Below, one piece after another: positions 36,108 to 46,172 of a stretch of 64,000 nucleotides of DNA; the stretch's first letter is position 1, and the number at the start of each line of letters is the position of its first letter. The notes beneath the pieces are model-generated. The model saw only the letters and a program-made list of their open reading frames with translations. It was not told where the DNA came from and ran no database searches. Position numbers and translations under genes: made by a program. Source of the stretch: Maribacter sp. (lineage in GTDB: Bacteria > Bacteroidota > Bacteroidia > Flavobacteriales > Flavobacteriaceae); assembly GCA_002749285.1 (NCBI GenBank), contig PDPR01000008.1:62001-126000 (forward strand), in the 5' to 3' direction.

Positions 36108-36980
36108 ATGAGCGTTCTAGTCAATAAGAATTCCAAGATAATTGTTCAAGGATTTACCGGTAGCGAAGGAACTTTCCACGCAAAACAAATGATAGCTTAT
36201 GGTACCAACGTCGTTGGTGGTGTTACCCCGGGAAAAGGAGGACAGGAACATTTAGAACGACCTGTATTCAATACTGTGGAAGAAGCAGTTGAAAAGGTAG
36301 GGGCCGACACGACCATTATCTTTGTGCCACCAGCCTTTGCCGCGGATGCCATTATGGAGGCCGCCAATGCAGGTATCAAGGTAATAATCACCATTACAGA
36401 GGGTATTCCCGTTGCCGATATGGTGAAAGTAGCTGATTACATCAAGGACAAAGACTGCCGATTGGTAGGGCCCAACTGCCCAGGGGTCATCACCCCGGGA
36501 GAAGCCAAGGTAGGTATTATGCCTGGTTTTGTCTTCAAGAAAGGCAATGTTGGTGTTGTGTCCAAATCAGGTACGTTGACTTATGAGGCAGCCGATCAAG
36601 TTGTTCGCCAAGGGTTGGGAATCACTACCGCCATAGGTATTGGCGGAGACCCGATTATCGGAACAACTACGAAGGAAGCTGTTGAGTTATTGATCAATGA
36701 TCCTGAAACCGAGTGTGTGGTAATGATAGGTGAGATAGGAGGGCAATTGGAAGCCGATGCCGCTAAATGGTATAAGGAAAGTGGAAGTAAAAAGCCCATA
36801 GTGGGTTTCATCGCTGGTGAAACTGCCCCCGCAGGTAGAACAATGGGACATGCAGGTGCCATTGTCGGAGGAAGTGATGATACGGCCCAAGCCAAAAAGG
36901 CCATTATGAGGGAATGTGGGATAAATGTGGTTGATTCCCCTGCAGAAATAGGCATTAAGGTAAAAGAGGTTATGGGATAG
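36108..36980 (+). CDS. sucD: succinate--CoA ligase subunit alpha
   Basis: Substrate-level phosphorylation in the TCA cycle, with SucC as partner. 290 residues, normal length. CoA-binding Rossmann domain ([31 protein letters not shown]), [30 protein letters not shown], and the phospho-His segment [20 protein letters not shown] with catalytic His near 245. SucC is not encoded nearby, as is common in Bacteroidota. Followed by a strong terminator. Confidence 0.97.
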   Translation: MSVLVNKNSKIIVQGFTGSEGTFHAKQMIAYGTNVVGGVTPGKGGQEHLERPVFNTVEEAVEKVGADTTIIFVPPAFAADAIMEAANAGIKVIITITEGIPVADMVKVADYIKDKDCRLVGPNCPGVITPGEAKVGIMPGFVFKKGNVGVVSKSGTLTYEAADQVVRQGLGITTAIGIGGDPIIGTTTKEAVELLINDPETECVVMIGEIGGQLEADAAKWYKESGSKKPIVGFIAGETAPAGRTMGHAGAIVGGSDDTAQAKKAIMRECGINVVDSPAEIGIKVKEVMG

Positions 36981-37024
36981 ATTCCCTTTGTTAGGGTCTC
37001 TTTTATAGTAAAATCCCATACTTT

Positions 37025-37067
37025 CCCGATTATTCTGATGGTTTCTCAGGATTATCGGGATTTTTTT
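37025..37067 (+). terminator. rho-independent terminator of sucD
   Basis: Stem CCCGATTATTCTGA (37025-37038) with TCAGGATTATCGGG (37046-37059), one mismatch and one G-T pair, 7-nt loop, then seven T. Confidence 0.88.
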
Positions 37068-37087
37068 AACTTTGGATAAACATAGTT

Positions 37088-37095
37088 TATATTTG
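37088..37095 (+). promoter_or_regulatory. -7 box TATATTTG for fabG
   Basis: Perfect TAnnTTTG 27 nt before the fabG ATG. A second perfect box, TAACTTTG, lies at 37067-37074 just after the terminator. Neither has a well-spaced TTG. Confidence 0.4.
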
Positions 37096-37122
37096 ATAAC
37101 CAACAGCATAAAGAATTAATAA

Positions 37123-37869
37123 ATGAAACTGTTAGAAGGAAAAAACGTAATAATCACAGGGGCTAGTAGAGGAATTGGTAAGGGCATCGCCCAAGTGTTT
37201 GCTGACCAAGGAGCCAATTTGGCCTTTACATATAGCTCAAGTGAGGGCCCTGCATTGGAATTGGAGAAGGAACTGAAGGCCAAAGGGGTAAAAGCCAAGT
37301 CGTACAAGAGCAATGCCGCAAGTTTCAAGGCTGCGGAAGAACTTGTCTCACAGGTATTGGAAGATTTTGGGGGTATTGATGTCCTGATTAACAATGCAGG
37401 TATCACCAAAGATAATCTTCTAATGCGAATGGCCGAGGATGATTTTGACCAAGTGATCAAAATCAACTTAAAGTCGGTATTCAATATGACAAAGGCAGTA
37501 CAACGTACTTTCCTGAAACAAAGAAAGGGCTCTATTATAAATATGAGCAGTGTTGTTGGTGTTAAAGGAAATGCAGGACAATCAAATTATGCAGCCTCCA
37601 AGGCCGGTATGATCGGCTTCACAAAATCAGTGGCTTTGGAACTGGGTTCTAGGAATATCCGTTGCAATGCGATTGCCCCTGGGTTCATCGAAACCGAAAT
37701 GACCGATAAACTTGATGAAAAAGTGGTTCAATCATGGCGCGATGAGATTCCTTTGAAAAGGGGAGGGACTCCTGAGGATATCGCAAACGCATGCCTGTTC
37801 CTTGCCTCTGACCTATCATCCTATATTACCGGGGAGGTCTTGCATGTCAATGGGGGAATGTTAACCTAA
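37123..37869 (+). CDS. fabG: 3-oxoacyl-[acyl-carrier-protein] reductase
   Basis: NADPH-dependent reduction of 3-oxoacyl-ACP in fatty acid elongation. 248 residues, a classical short-chain dehydrogenase: TGASRGIGKGIA (cofactor motif, about 12-23), NNAGITKDNLLMRM, catalytic Ser in NMSSVVGVKGNAGQ and Tyr/Lys in NYAASKAG, and the FabG-typical APGFIETEMTDKL and ITGEVLHVNGGM end. Own promoter region after the sucD terminator. Confidence 0.95.
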   Translation: MKLLEGKNVIITGASRGIGKGIAQVFADQGANLAFTYSSSEGPALELEKELKAKGVKAKSYKSNAASFKAAEELVSQVLEDFGGIDVLINNAGITKDNLLMRMAEDDFDQVIKINLKSVFNMTKAVQRTFLKQRKGSIINMSSVVGVKGNAGQSNYAASKAGMIGFTKSVALELGSRNIRCNAIAPGFIETEMTDKLDEKVVQSWRDEIPLKRGGTPEDIANACLFLASDLSSYITGEVLHVNGGMLT

Positions 37870-37945
37870 TGGTAAATGTAGTCAACGAGTTGATTATCGG
37901 CCATAGACACAATATAGGCCCGAACTAGCTTATAGCTTAAAAAAG

Positions 37946-39982
37946 ATGCAGACAACAACGGCACTTGCGATTATATTGGCTGCAATAGCCGCCTTGTTGG
38001 TTGTTGTCTTCCAATATTACTACAGACCCAAGATAAAAGGAAGGCTACGGGTGCTGTTGGCCTTTTTGCGTTATTTGGCTGTATTCTGCACCTTTTTGTT
38101 ATTGGTAGGTCCAAAATTCATTAAAAAAAGGTTTTTTTTGGAGAAATCCAATTTGATCGTACTGGTCGATAATTCATCCTCAATGAAGGATAGTATAGGC
38201 CGGGATCAGATAAACACAATTCTGGAAAATTTTAATGGGTCGGTGGATTTAAAGGATAAATTCAATATCCAACGATACAAATTCGATAGGGAGCTAAGTG
38301 TTTTGGATAGCTTGGATCTTAATGGAAACGCTACGGATATTGCCAAGGCAATAAAAACCTTGAACACTATTTTTGATCATTCCCGACAAAATGCCATAGT
38401 ACTCATAAGTGATGGCAACAATTCGTTGGGTGATGATTATGGGTATTACGGCAACCAGCAGGAATCGATAATATTTCCGTTGGTGGTGGGAGACACCACG
38501 AGGTACGATGATTTAAGGATAGCACAGGTCAATAGCAACAAATATGCTTTTCTTGGGAATAAGTTCCCTATAGAGGTTTTCGTATCGTATGACGGGGATG
38601 GCAATATTTCCCCCAAGTTAAGGATAACGATGAATGGGGAAGCCGTACACTCCCAAAAGTTACAATTATCCAAGAATAATAATTCGGCATCGATAACGGT
38701 ACTTCTGAATGCCTCTTCCGTAGGCTTAAAGACATTAAGAATAAGTCTTGACCCTCTGGGCAATGAAAGGAATACTACCAATAACAACAAGAACGTTGCG
38801 ATTGAGGTTATTGACGAGAAGACCGATATCGCGATTGTTTCCGAACTCTTGCATCCAGATATCGGGGCTTTGGCAAAAGCTTTGGAAAGTAACGAACAGT
38901 ACTCGGTAAACATACTAAAACCAGTGGCCGGTATAGGGAAATTAAAGGATGTTGATTTAATTGTCCTTTACCAGCCAACATCCTCATTTAGTAAGGTATA
39001 TGGCTTTATTGCAAAATCCGATATTGCGACCTTCACGATTACAGGGCCAAAGACCGATTGGGATTTCCTTAATAAAGTACAGGGTTCATTTTCAAAAAAC
39101 AGTTATAACCAAGCAGAGGAAGTGAGTCCGTTGGTGAACAAAGGCTTTAGCAGATTCAGTATACCTGACATGGATTTTGATAATTACCCTCCCCTGGAAA
39201 CCAATCTGGGGGAAACAGCCATCCTTAAGGAGAACGAAGGGATATTGGGCCAAAAGATAAAGGGAAGTGATATAGGCGAGCCTTTATTGGTTGTCTTGGA
39301 TGACAACCAAAGGAGGGAGGCAGTCCTATTTGGTGAAAACCTTTGGAAATGGAGGGGACAAAATTATCGGGAACAGGAAAATTTTGATTATTTCGACGAA
39401 CTGATCGGTAAAATAGTACTGTACCTTTCGGTTAATGGGCCAAAAGACCGATTGGTTCTTGACTATAGGTCTTTTTATGACCGAAGTAACGATGTCAAGA
39501 TAACAGCTGGTTACTTTGATGAATCATTTACCTTTGATCCTGATGCACGGATTACCTTGCACCTGAAGAATCGGAAAGATGATGTTACGCAGGATTTTCC
39601 CATGTTGTTGAAAGGGAGGTACTATGAGGCCGATTTAAGCAATATGCCATCAGGGGAATATACTTTTTCCGTTAAGGTGAAAGATGGGAATTTGACTAAA
39701 TCGGGAAGTTTCAATATTCTGGATTTCGATGTGGAGCAGCAATTTACATCCAGTAATTACAAGAAACTGGAAAGACTGGCGAAGGATACGGGGGGCAGGT
39801 TGTTTTTCCCTGGGGAAACCAAAAAACTTATAGAAGGCTTATTGGCCAACGACCAACTCAAGCCCATCCGGAAAGCCGATGAAAATGTCGTATCTTTGAT
39901 CGGTTTCCGATTTTTATTGGGAATAATAATCGTAGCCTTGGCTGTCGAATGGTTCATTAGAAAATATAACGGATTAACTTAA
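37946..39982 (+). CDS. membrane protein with VWA-like domain
   Basis: 678 residues. Two N-terminal membrane segments (TALAIILAAIAALLVVVFQY at about 4-23; LRYLAVFCTFLLLVGPKF at about 41-58) and one at the C-terminus (LLGIIIVALAVEWFI). Between them, from about 68, a von Willebrand factor A-like domain with MIDAS residues: LIVLVDNSSSMKDS (DxSxS), GNATDI (Thr) and IVLISDGNNSLG (Asp). Then a long periplasmic region of beta domains and FGENLWKWRGQN. Related proteins are common in Bacteroidota next to transport or stress genes, without an assigned role. It precedes the SPFH gene by 15 nt; these two are probably co-transcribed. Confidence 0.82.
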   Translation: MQTTTALAIILAAIAALLVVVFQYYYRPKIKGRLRVLLAFLRYLAVFCTFLLLVGPKFIKKRFFLEKSNLIVLVDNSSSMKDSIGRDQINTILENFNGSVDLKDKFNIQRYKFDRELSVLDSLDLNGNATDIAKAIKTLNTIFDHSRQNAIVLISDGNNSLGDDYGYYGNQQESIIFPLVVGDTTRYDDLRIAQVNSNKYAFLGNKFPIEVFVSYDGDGNISPKLRITMNGEAVHSQKLQLSKNNNSASITVLLNASSVGLKTLRISLDPLGNERNTTNNNKNVAIEVIDEKTDIAIVSELLHPDIGALAKALESNEQYSVNILKPVAGIGKLKDVDLIVLYQPTSSFSKVYGFIAKSDIATFTITGPKTDWDFLNKVQGSFSKNSYNQAEEVSPLVNKGFSRFSIPDMDFDNYPPLETNLGETAILKENEGILGQKIKGSDIGEPLLVVLDDNQRREAVLFGENLWKWRGQNYREQENFDYFDELIGKIVLYLSVNGPKDRLVLDYRSFYDRSNDVKITAGYFDESFTFDPDARITLHLKNRKDDVTQDFPMLLKGRYYEADLSNMPSGEYTFSVKVKDGNLTKSGSFNILDFDVEQQFTSSNYKKLERLAKDTGGRLFFPGETKKLIEGLLANDQLKPIRKADENVVSLIGFRFLLGIIIVALAVEWFIRKYNGLT

Positions 39983-39997
39983 AATAATACTGATAAC

Positions 39998-40813
39998 ATG
40001 GATAAATTACCGAAAATACTATTGCCAGCAATATTTATAATCATACTCTTGGTTATATTGATATCAAAATCAGCAGTTACAATTGGCTCGGGCGAGGCAG
40101 GTGTACTCTATAAGACTTTTGGGGGTGGTGTGGTAACCGATGAACCACCCTTGGGTGAGGGGTTCCATATTGTGGCCCCTTGGAACAAGGTATTTGTTTA
40201 CGAGGTCAGGCAACAAGAGGTACTTGAAAAAATGCAAGTATTATCATCCAACGGTCTGGAGATCAAATTGGAATCATCTGTTTGGTTTCAACCAAAAGTT
40301 GAATTCTTGGGAAAACTACACCAAGAAAAAGGAACCGAATATATTCAACGGGTACTATTGCCGACCATCCGTTCAGCAGCTCGGAGTGTTGTGGGCCGTT
40401 ATACCCCAGAACAATTATATTCGAGCAAACGAGATGCCATTCAGCGGGAAATATATGAGGAAACAGAAAAAATAGTCGATGGCCAGTACATACAATTAAA
40501 CGAGGTGTTGGTAAGGGATGTGACCTTACCGCCGACTATCAAAGAGGCTATTGAGCGTAAGTTAAAACAGGAGCAAGAATCATTGGAATATGAGTTTAGA
40601 TTGGTAACCGCGACAAAAGAAGCGGAGAAGGTGAGGATCCAGGCCCAAGGTAAGGCCGATGCGAACCGTATCCTTAGTGCCTCATTGACGGACAAGATCC
40701 TTCAGGACAAAGGTATCGATGCTACCTTGGAACTTTCAAAATCGCCCAACGCCAAAGTAGTGGTCGTAGGGAGTGGTGAATCGGGACTACCTTTGATCTT
40801 GGGAAATAACTAG
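39998..40813 (+). CDS. prohibitin/SPFH-family membrane protein
   Basis: 271 residues. A single N-terminal membrane helix (ILLPAIFIIILLVILI, about 6-22) followed by a SPFH/Band 7 domain (SGEAGVLYKTFGGGV, EGFHIVAPWNKVFVYEVRQQ, RSAARSVVGRYTPEQLYSS) and a coiled coil (AIERKLKQEQESLEYEFRL, TKEAEKVRIQAQGKADANR). It forms large membrane-associated rings in homologues, where it affects proteases and membrane organisation. Ends with a Gly/Ser-rich tail. Transcribed with the VWA-like protein. Confidence 0.92.
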   Translation: MDKLPKILLPAIFIIILLVILISKSAVTIGSGEAGVLYKTFGGGVVTDEPPLGEGFHIVAPWNKVFVYEVRQQEVLEKMQVLSSNGLEIKLESSVWFQPKVEFLGKLHQEKGTEYIQRVLLPTIRSAARSVVGRYTPEQLYSSKRDAIQREIYEETEKIVDGQYIQLNEVLVRDVTLPPTIKEAIERKLKQEQESLEYEFRLVTATKEAEKVRIQAQGKADANRILSASLTDKILQDKGIDATLELSKSPNAKVVVVGSGESGLPLILGNN

Positions 40814-40868
40814 ACTGTTGTATAATGTACGTTTCAAAAAAATAATTGTGCAATTTTGAACAAATGTT

Positions 40869-40897
40869 TTGTGAATTGAAAATAAATTATACATTTA
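40869..40897 (+). promoter_or_regulatory. promoter of the histidine operon
   Basis: TTG (40869-40871, in TTTTGTG) and TACATTTA (40890-40897, one mismatch to TAnnTTTG), spacer 18 nt, placing transcription start a few bases before the leader peptide ATG. Confidence 0.5.
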
Positions 40898-40905
40898 CGT
40901 CTATA

Positions 40906-40959
40906 ATGAAGAACCAAAATACATATCATCACTTTTTCTCTTGCTCTCAAGCGAGGTAA
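40906..40959 (+). CDS. hisL: histidine operon leader peptide
   Basis: A 17-codon frame: Met-Lys-Asn-Gln-Asn-Thr-Tyr-His-His-Phe-Phe-Ser-Cys-Ser-Gln-Ala-Arg, stop TAA. Two adjacent His codons (40927-40932) lie upstream of a strong terminator hairpin and the complete his operon. This is the geometry of ribosome-mediated transcription attenuation, known for his operons of Proteobacteria, with fewer His codons than the seven of enteric bacteria. The leader begins only a few bases downstream of the predicted transcription start, so it may be translated with little or no 5' leader. Confidence 0.68.
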   Translation: MKNQNTYHHFFSCSQAR

Positions 40960-40987
40960 CGATGTATTGTAGTATTACAAAATATTT

Positions 40988-41024
40988 AAAGCCCGTTTGA
41001 GCAATCAAACGGGCTTTGTTTTTT
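40988..41024 (+). terminator. his operon attenuator (intrinsic terminator)
   Basis: A perfect 13-bp stem AAAGCCCGTTTGA (40988-41000) with TCAAACGGGCTTT (41005-41017), GCAA loop, then G and six T. It sits between the leader peptide and hisG, 39 nt before the hisG ATG. The loop-side GAGCAA (40999-41004) is complementary to TTGCTC in the leader (40941-40946), a possible alternative pairing. Confidence 0.82.
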
Positions 41025-41063
41025 AGGTCTCTTTTGATTGTTTGTACCTAACAAAGGAAAAAA

Positions 41064-41921
41064 ATGACAAAACTTAGAATTGCAATCCAGAAATCAGGCC
41101 GTTTGAATGAGGACTCCCTTGAAATACTGAAAAATTGTGGGATCTCCATAGACAATGGAAAGGACCAATTAAAGGCCTCCTCAAGGAACTTTCCCATGGA
41201 GGTGTTTTACTTACGTAATGGCGACATACCCCAATACCTGTGTGATGGGGTTGTGGATATAGCCATAATCGGTGAGAATGTATTGATCGAAAAAGGGCAT
41301 GGTATCGACATCGCTGAAAGATTGGGGTTCTCCAAGTGCAGGGTTTCCTTGGCAGTACCTAAATCGGTACAATACAATTCGATACAGGATTTTGAGGGGA
41401 AACGTATCGCAACCTCTTATCCTAATACGGTTACCGCTTATCTGAAGGAAAAAGGGGTCAACGCGAACCTTCATATCATCAATGGGTCTGTTGAAATAGC
41501 CCCGAATATAGGTCTTGCAGACGGAATTTGCGATATCGTTTCAAGTGGTAGTACACTTTTCAAGAACAACTTGAAAGAAGTTGAGGTAATGTTGAAGAGT
41601 GAGGCTGTTCTGGCTGTCTCACGTAAAATAACCAAAGAGCGAAAGGGTATTTTGGCAAAGTTGCAATTTAGGATCAAGTCGGTCTTACAGGCCAGACAAT
41701 CTAAATACGTTTTGTTGAACGCCCCTAACAACAAATTGGATGATATAATAAAATTGTTGCCGGGAATGCGAAGTCCAACAGTTTTGCCCTTGGCGGAAGA
41801 AGGCTGGAGTTCGGTACATACCGTAATCAATAAAGATAAGTTCTGGGAAGTGATCGATGAGTTGAAACAAGCAGGTGCTGAAGGTATTTTGGTCTGCCCC
41901 ATTGAAAAAATGGTACTTTGA
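41064..41921 (+). CDS. hisG: ATP phosphoribosyltransferase
   Basis: First step of histidine synthesis, joining ATP and PRPP, feedback-inhibited by histidine. 285 residues, the long form with a C-terminal ACT-like regulatory domain (about 205-285: SPTVLPLAEEGWSSVHTVIN). Motifs: LRIAIQKSGRLNEDSLEIL, DIAIIGENVLIEKG, ATSYPNTVTAYL and the PRPP-binding DIVSSGSTLFKNNL. Long-form enzymes need no HisZ. The next gene starts 183 nt downstream; that gap holds no gene but a small hairpin (CTTGGT/ACCAAG at 41966-41983). Confidence 0.96.
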   Translation: MTKLRIAIQKSGRLNEDSLEILKNCGISIDNGKDQLKASSRNFPMEVFYLRNGDIPQYLCDGVVDIAIIGENVLIEKGHGIDIAERLGFSKCRVSLAVPKSVQYNSIQDFEGKRIATSYPNTVTAYLKEKGVNANLHIINGSVEIAPNIGLADGICDIVSSGSTLFKNNLKEVEVMLKSEAVLAVSRKITKERKGILAKLQFRIKSVLQARQSKYVLLNAPNNKLDDIIKLLPGMRSPTVLPLAEEGWSSVHTVINKDKFWEVIDELKQAGAEGILVCPIEKMVL

Positions 41922-42104
41922 TTTTGTTATGGGATACAGACTTGAAATCAGGGTTGATTACATCCCTTGGTCCATAAACCAAGTTAAGGTAGGTTTTCAA
42001 AGCCTTATCCATAAGATCCCCCCACAAGGGAATTCATTGAAAAAGGGAAAAGATTTAGTGAGCCGTTAGGGCACTATATGATAAAAAAATTGAGGAACTC
42101 CAGC

Positions 42105-44456
42105 ATGGAAAAGATTTACAATCCCAAGAGATCGGAATGGAACGATATCCTGAGGCGCCCTACACAGACCGTAACCGATATTGAACAGACCGTTGAGGCT
42201 GTTTTCAGGGAGGTAAAGGGCAATGGGGATATCAGCCTAAAAAAATATACGGAAAAGTTCGATGGGGTCATTATAAATGACTTGATGGTTTCCGAACAGG
42301 AAATTGGGGAGGCTATGACATTGGTTTCCCAAGATCTAAAGGAAGCCATCCAGTTGGCCAAGAACAACATTGAAACATTCCATAAGGCCCAAAAAACGGA
42401 TAGGGTATCGGTAGAAACCACAAAAGGGGTTCAATGCTGGCAGGAAAAAAGACCCATTCAAAAAGTAGGACTGTACATTCCCGGTGGTACAGCACCTTTG
42501 TTTTCGACTATTTTAATGCTTGCCATACCCGCTACAATTGCAGGTTGTGGGGAATTGGTGTTGTGTTCCCCTCCGAACAAGGAGGGAAGGATACACCCAG
42601 CCATTTTGTTCACGGCCAACTTATGTGGGGTTTCCAAAATCTTCAAGGTAGGCGGCATTCAGGCAATCGCTTCGATGACTTTCGGGACAGAAAGCATTCC
42701 CCAGGTCTATAAGATCTTTGGGCCAGGAAACCAGTATGTTACCGTTGCCAAACAAATTGCCACCAAATATGGTATTTCTATTGATATGCCTGCTGGCCCC
42801 AGTGAACTTTTGGTGCTGGCCGATGACTCGGCAAACCCTGCTTTTGTAGCCTCCGATTTGTTAAGTCAAGCCGAACATGGAGTTGATAGTCAGGTGATTT
42901 TGGTTTCGACCTCGAAAGATATGATAACGGCCGTTGAAAGAGAGGTCGGGAAACAACTTCGGGAATTGCCACGAAAGGAAATCTCCGAAAAAGCTATCGC
43001 CAATAGTAAATTGATTTATGTTGGGGATGATACTACCGCCAATGACCTTATCAATGAATATGGCCCTGAGCATTTTATCATCTGTGCGGTAAATGAGGGA
43101 TACTTCATCGATAACATTAAAAATGCAGGTTCTGTGTTTATTGGCAACTATACCCCGGAAAGCGCAGGCGATTACGCATCTGGAACGAACCATACCCTAC
43201 CCACGAACGGTTATGCCAAACAGTATAGTGGTGTGAACTTGGATAGCTTTATGAAAAGTATGACCTTTCAGAAAATATCAAGGGAAGGTATTATGGGGAT
43301 TGGTAAGACCATAGAGATAATGGCAGGGGCGGAAGGTCTATATGCCCATAAGAATGCGGTAACGCTTCGGTTGGAAAGCCTAAAGGAACCCAATGGAAAG
43401 AATATAAAAATGTCAGGGTTCAACTTGGATAATATGGTTCGGGAGAGCATAAAAGGTTTACAGCCTTATTCATCGGCAAGGGATGAATATATCTCTGATG
43501 GTATGGAAATGATTTTCCTGGATGCCAATGAGAATCCGTTCGAGAATGGTGTAAATAGATATCCCGACCCCCAACAGCGTAACCTCAAGACCGTACTGGC
43601 GGAACAAAAAGGAGTCAACGTCAACAATATCCTTTTAGGAAATGGCAGCGATGAGGTATTGGATCTGATATTCAGGGCTTTTTGTGAACCGAGGATCGAT
43701 AATATTATTTCAATGCCTCCTACATATGGTATGTACAAAGTTCTGTCGGGCATCAATGCCATAGAGAATAGGGAGGTGTTGTTGACCAAGGATTTCCAAC
43801 TGGATACCAAGGCAATTTTAAGTACTATCGATGTTGATAGTAAGGTCATTTTCATTTGTTCCCCCAACAACCCTACGGGAAATAGCTTTGCCGAAAGCGA
43901 CATTTTGCAACTTCTGAAAAGGTTCAATGGATTAGTGGTGATCGATGAGGCTTATATCGATTTCTCGGACAAGGCAAGTTGGTTGGGAAAGTTGAATAGG
44001 TTCCCCAACTTGATAGTGACCCAGACCTTATCAAAGGCCTACGGTATGGCCGGTATTCGGTTGGGGGTTTGTTTTGCATCGGCAAGTATCATCAGTGTGC
44101 TGAACACCATAAAGCCACCATACAATGTAAATGGGCCAACACAACGACATGCTTTGGAACAGGTACGGAAAACAGAGGTCCTACAACGTGAAGTGGCCCA
44201 AATATTGGCCGAGAAGGAAAGATTGTTGAAAGTATTGGACGCTGTGGGTTATATAACAAGAATCTACCCCTCGGATGCCAATTTCATCCTGGTTGAAGTA
44301 GACGATGCCGACGAAAAATACAAACGATTATTGAAAAAAGGTGTTGTGGTCCGGAATAGGACAACACAGCCCCTTTGTAAGAATACCCTGCGTTTTACCA
44401 TAGGTACCAAAATAGAAAATGAAAAATTGATCACTGCATTAAAGGAGATAGCATAG
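42105..44456 (+). CDS. hisD/hisC: HisD-HisC fusion: histidinol dehydrogenase / histidinol-phosphate aminotransferase
   Basis: One reading frame of 783 codons carrying two normally separate enzymes. Residues about 1-432 are HisD (histidinol to histidine, two NAD-dependent oxidations): [28 protein letters not shown] (zinc Gln/His), [10 protein letters not shown] (catalytic Glu-His) and [14 protein letters not shown] (zinc His). Residues from about 436 are HisC (histidinol-phosphate aminotransferase): [27 protein letters not shown], and PLP-Lys in [16 protein letters not shown]. The junction reads [19 protein letters not shown]; the Met at 43410 is the usual HisC start. Start at 42105 ([12 protein letters not shown]) is preferred to ATG 42078. 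Whether it is one polypeptide or a recent frame join is treated as a finding. Confidence 0.93.
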   Translation: MEKIYNPKRSEWNDILRRPTQTVTDIEQTVEAVFREVKGNGDISLKKYTEKFDGVIINDLMVSEQEIGEAMTLVSQDLKEAIQLAKNNIETFHKAQKTDRVSVETTKGVQCWQEKRPIQKVGLYIPGGTAPLFSTILMLAIPATIAGCGELVLCSPPNKEGRIHPAILFTANLCGVSKIFKVGGIQAIASMTFGTESIPQVYKIFGPGNQYVTVAKQIATKYGISIDMPAGPSELLVLADDSANPAFVASDLLSQAEHGVDSQVILVSTSKDMITAVEREVGKQLRELPRKEISEKAIANSKLIYVGDDTTANDLINEYGPEHFIICAVNEGYFIDNIKNAGSVFIGNYTPESAGDYASGTNHTLPTNGYAKQYSGVNLDSFMKSMTFQKISREGIMGIGKTIEIMAGAEGLYAHKNAVTLRLESLKEPNGKNIKMSGFNLDNMVRESIKGLQPYSSARDEYISDGMEMIFLDANENPFENGVNRYPDPQQRNLKTVLAEQKGVNVNNILLGNGSDEVLDLIFRAFCEPRIDNIISMPPTYGMYKVLSGINAIENREVLLTKDFQLDTKAILSTIDVDSKVIFICSPNNPTGNSFAESDILQLLKRFNGLVVIDEAYIDFSDKASWLGKLNRFPNLIVTQTLSKAYGMAGIRLGVCFASASIISVLNTIKPPYNVNGPTQRHALEQVRKTEVLQREVAQILAEKERLLKVLDAVGYITRIYPSDANFILVEVDDADEKYKRLLKKGVVVRNRTTQPLCKNTLRFTIGTKIENEKLITALKEIA

Positions 44457-44457
44457 C

Positions 44458-45591
44458 ATGAAAAAAGTTTTATTTATAGATCGGGATGGCACTATCATCA
44501 AAGAAACTTCCGATGAACAGATAGATGCATTTGAAAAAATGGTTTTCTACCCAAAAGTCTTTACTTTCTTGGGCAAGATAGCAAGGGAACTCGATTATGA
44601 GCTGGTAATGGTCACCAATCAGGATGGCTTGGGTACCGATGTTTTCCCTGAAGATACGTTTTGGCCTGTCCACAATTTCATATTGAGGTCTTTTGGGAAC
44701 GAGGGAGTTGTTTTTGACAAGGTATTTCTGGATCGTACGTTCCCACATGAAAATGCCGATACCCGAAAACCGGGGACCGGTCTCTTGACAGCATATTTCT
44801 CAAAGGAATACGATCTGGCCAACTCCTTTGTGATCGGTGACCGGTTGACCGATATGGAATTGGCGAAAAATCTTGGTTGCAAGGGTATTTTTATCAATGA
44901 CAAAACCAATTTGGGCGCCGATGAGATATCAGTGAAAAGAGAGGAATTGGACAGTGTCATAGCCCTTGAAAATAACGATTGGGAAAAAATATACGGGTTT
45001 TTGAAATTGAAGGATAGGGTTTCTGAAATTAAGCGCAAGACCAATGAAACGGATATTTATATAAAATTGAACCTCGATGGTACAGGAATCGGTAACATTG
45101 ATACGGGTATCCCGTTTTTTGACCATATGTTGGACCAATTGGCAAGGCATGGCCAAATGGATCTGGATATCAAGGTGACCGGTGACCTTGAGGTAGACGA
45201 GCATCATACCATAGAGGATACCGCTATTGCATTGGGAGAGGTCTTCCATAAGGCATTGGGCAATAAACTAGGTATAGAACGTTATGGATTTTGCCTGCCC
45301 ATGGACGATTGTCTGGCACAAGTCGCCATTGATTTTGGAGGTCGCAACTGGTTGGTTTGGGAAACTGGTTTCCAGCGTGAAATGATCGGGAAAATGCCTA
45401 CCGAAATGTTCTATCACTTTTTTAAATCATTTACCGATGGGGCAAAGGCCAATCTTAATATAAAAGCAGAAGGTAAAAACGAGCACCATAAGATAGAGGC
45501 TATTTTCAAGGCCTTTGCAAAAGCGATCAAAATGGCGGTCAAACAGGATATGGAAAAGATGGTTTTACCTTCCACAAAGGGAAGGTTATGA
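44458..45591 (+). CDS. hisB: bifunctional histidinol-phosphatase / imidazoleglycerol-phosphate dehydratase
   Basis: 377 residues. N-terminal HAD phosphatase (about 1-165): [13 protein letters not shown] with nucleophile Asp, [10 protein letters not shown], and [15 protein letters not shown]-terminal dehydratase (about 175-377): [16 protein letters not shown] and [15 protein letters not shown] supply the manganese-binding His clusters, repeated in [16 protein letters not shown]. In E. coli the HAD part has a zinc site of Cys and His near the RKP motif; here the corresponding segment is [15 protein letters not shown], with no Cys. It starts 1 nt after the hisDC stop and overlaps hisH by 4 nt. 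Confidence 0.96.
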   Translation: MKKVLFIDRDGTIIKETSDEQIDAFEKMVFYPKVFTFLGKIARELDYELVMVTNQDGLGTDVFPEDTFWPVHNFILRSFGNEGVVFDKVFLDRTFPHENADTRKPGTGLLTAYFSKEYDLANSFVIGDRLTDMELAKNLGCKGIFINDKTNLGADEISVKREELDSVIALENNDWEKIYGFLKLKDRVSEIKRKTNETDIYIKLNLDGTGIGNIDTGIPFFDHMLDQLARHGQMDLDIKVTGDLEVDEHHTIEDTAIALGEVFHKALGNKLGIERYGFCLPMDDCLAQVAIDFGGRNWLVWETGFQREMIGKMPTEMFYHFFKSFTDGAKANLNIKAEGKNEHHKIEAIFKAFAKAIKMAVKQDMEKMVLPSTKGRL

Positions 45592-46169
45592 AAATTGCGA
45601 TAATAAATTATGGGGGCGGGAATATTCAGAGCATTAAATTTGCCTTTCAACGGTTGGGATATGAAGCCATACTGACCCATGATGAAGGGGAGATTGAAAA
45701 TGCCGATAAAGTTGTTTTCCCTGGGGTAGGCGAGGCCAGCAGTGCTATGAAAATGCTTGGGGAAAGTGGTTTGGATACTTTGATCCCCACACTGGGGCAA
45801 CCTGTTTTGGGCATTTGTCTTGGCATGCAGCTCATGTGCCGTTCCTCCGAAGAAGGAAAAACCGTAGGCCTTGGTATTTTTGATTGTGATGTGGTCCGCT
45901 TTTCAAATGAGGTAAAGGTGCCACAGATCGGTTGGAATGCCATTACCGATCTAAAGACCAAGTTGTTTGACGGTATTCCCAGAACAGAATATATTTACAT
46001 GGTGCACAGCTATTATGCCCCTCTCTGTAAGGAAACCATTGCTACTGCGGAATACGGACTCCCATACAGTGCGGCATTGGCCAAGGACAATTTTTATGGT
46101 GTACAGTTTCATCCCGAAAAGAGTAGTACAGTGGGAGAACAAATATTAAAGAACTTTTTACAATTATAG
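45588..46169 (+). CDS. hisH: imidazole glycerol phosphate synthase, glutaminase subunit
   Basis: Class I glutamine amidotransferase that passes ammonia to HisF. 193 residues, normal length. [16 protein letters not shown] at the N-terminus, nucleophile Cys in [20 protein letters not shown], and the His/Glu of the triad in VQFHPEKSS. Start overlaps hisB by 4 nt. Confidence 0.97.
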   Translation: MKIAIINYGGGNIQSIKFAFQRLGYEAILTHDEGEIENADKVVFPGVGEASSAMKMLGESGLDTLIPTLGQPVLGICLGMQLMCRSSEEGKTVGLGIFDCDVVRFSNEVKVPQIGWNAITDLKTKLFDGIPRTEYIYMVHSYYAPLCKETIATAEYGLPYSAALAKDNFYGVQFHPEKSSTVGEQILKNFLQL

Positions 46170-46172
46170 AAT

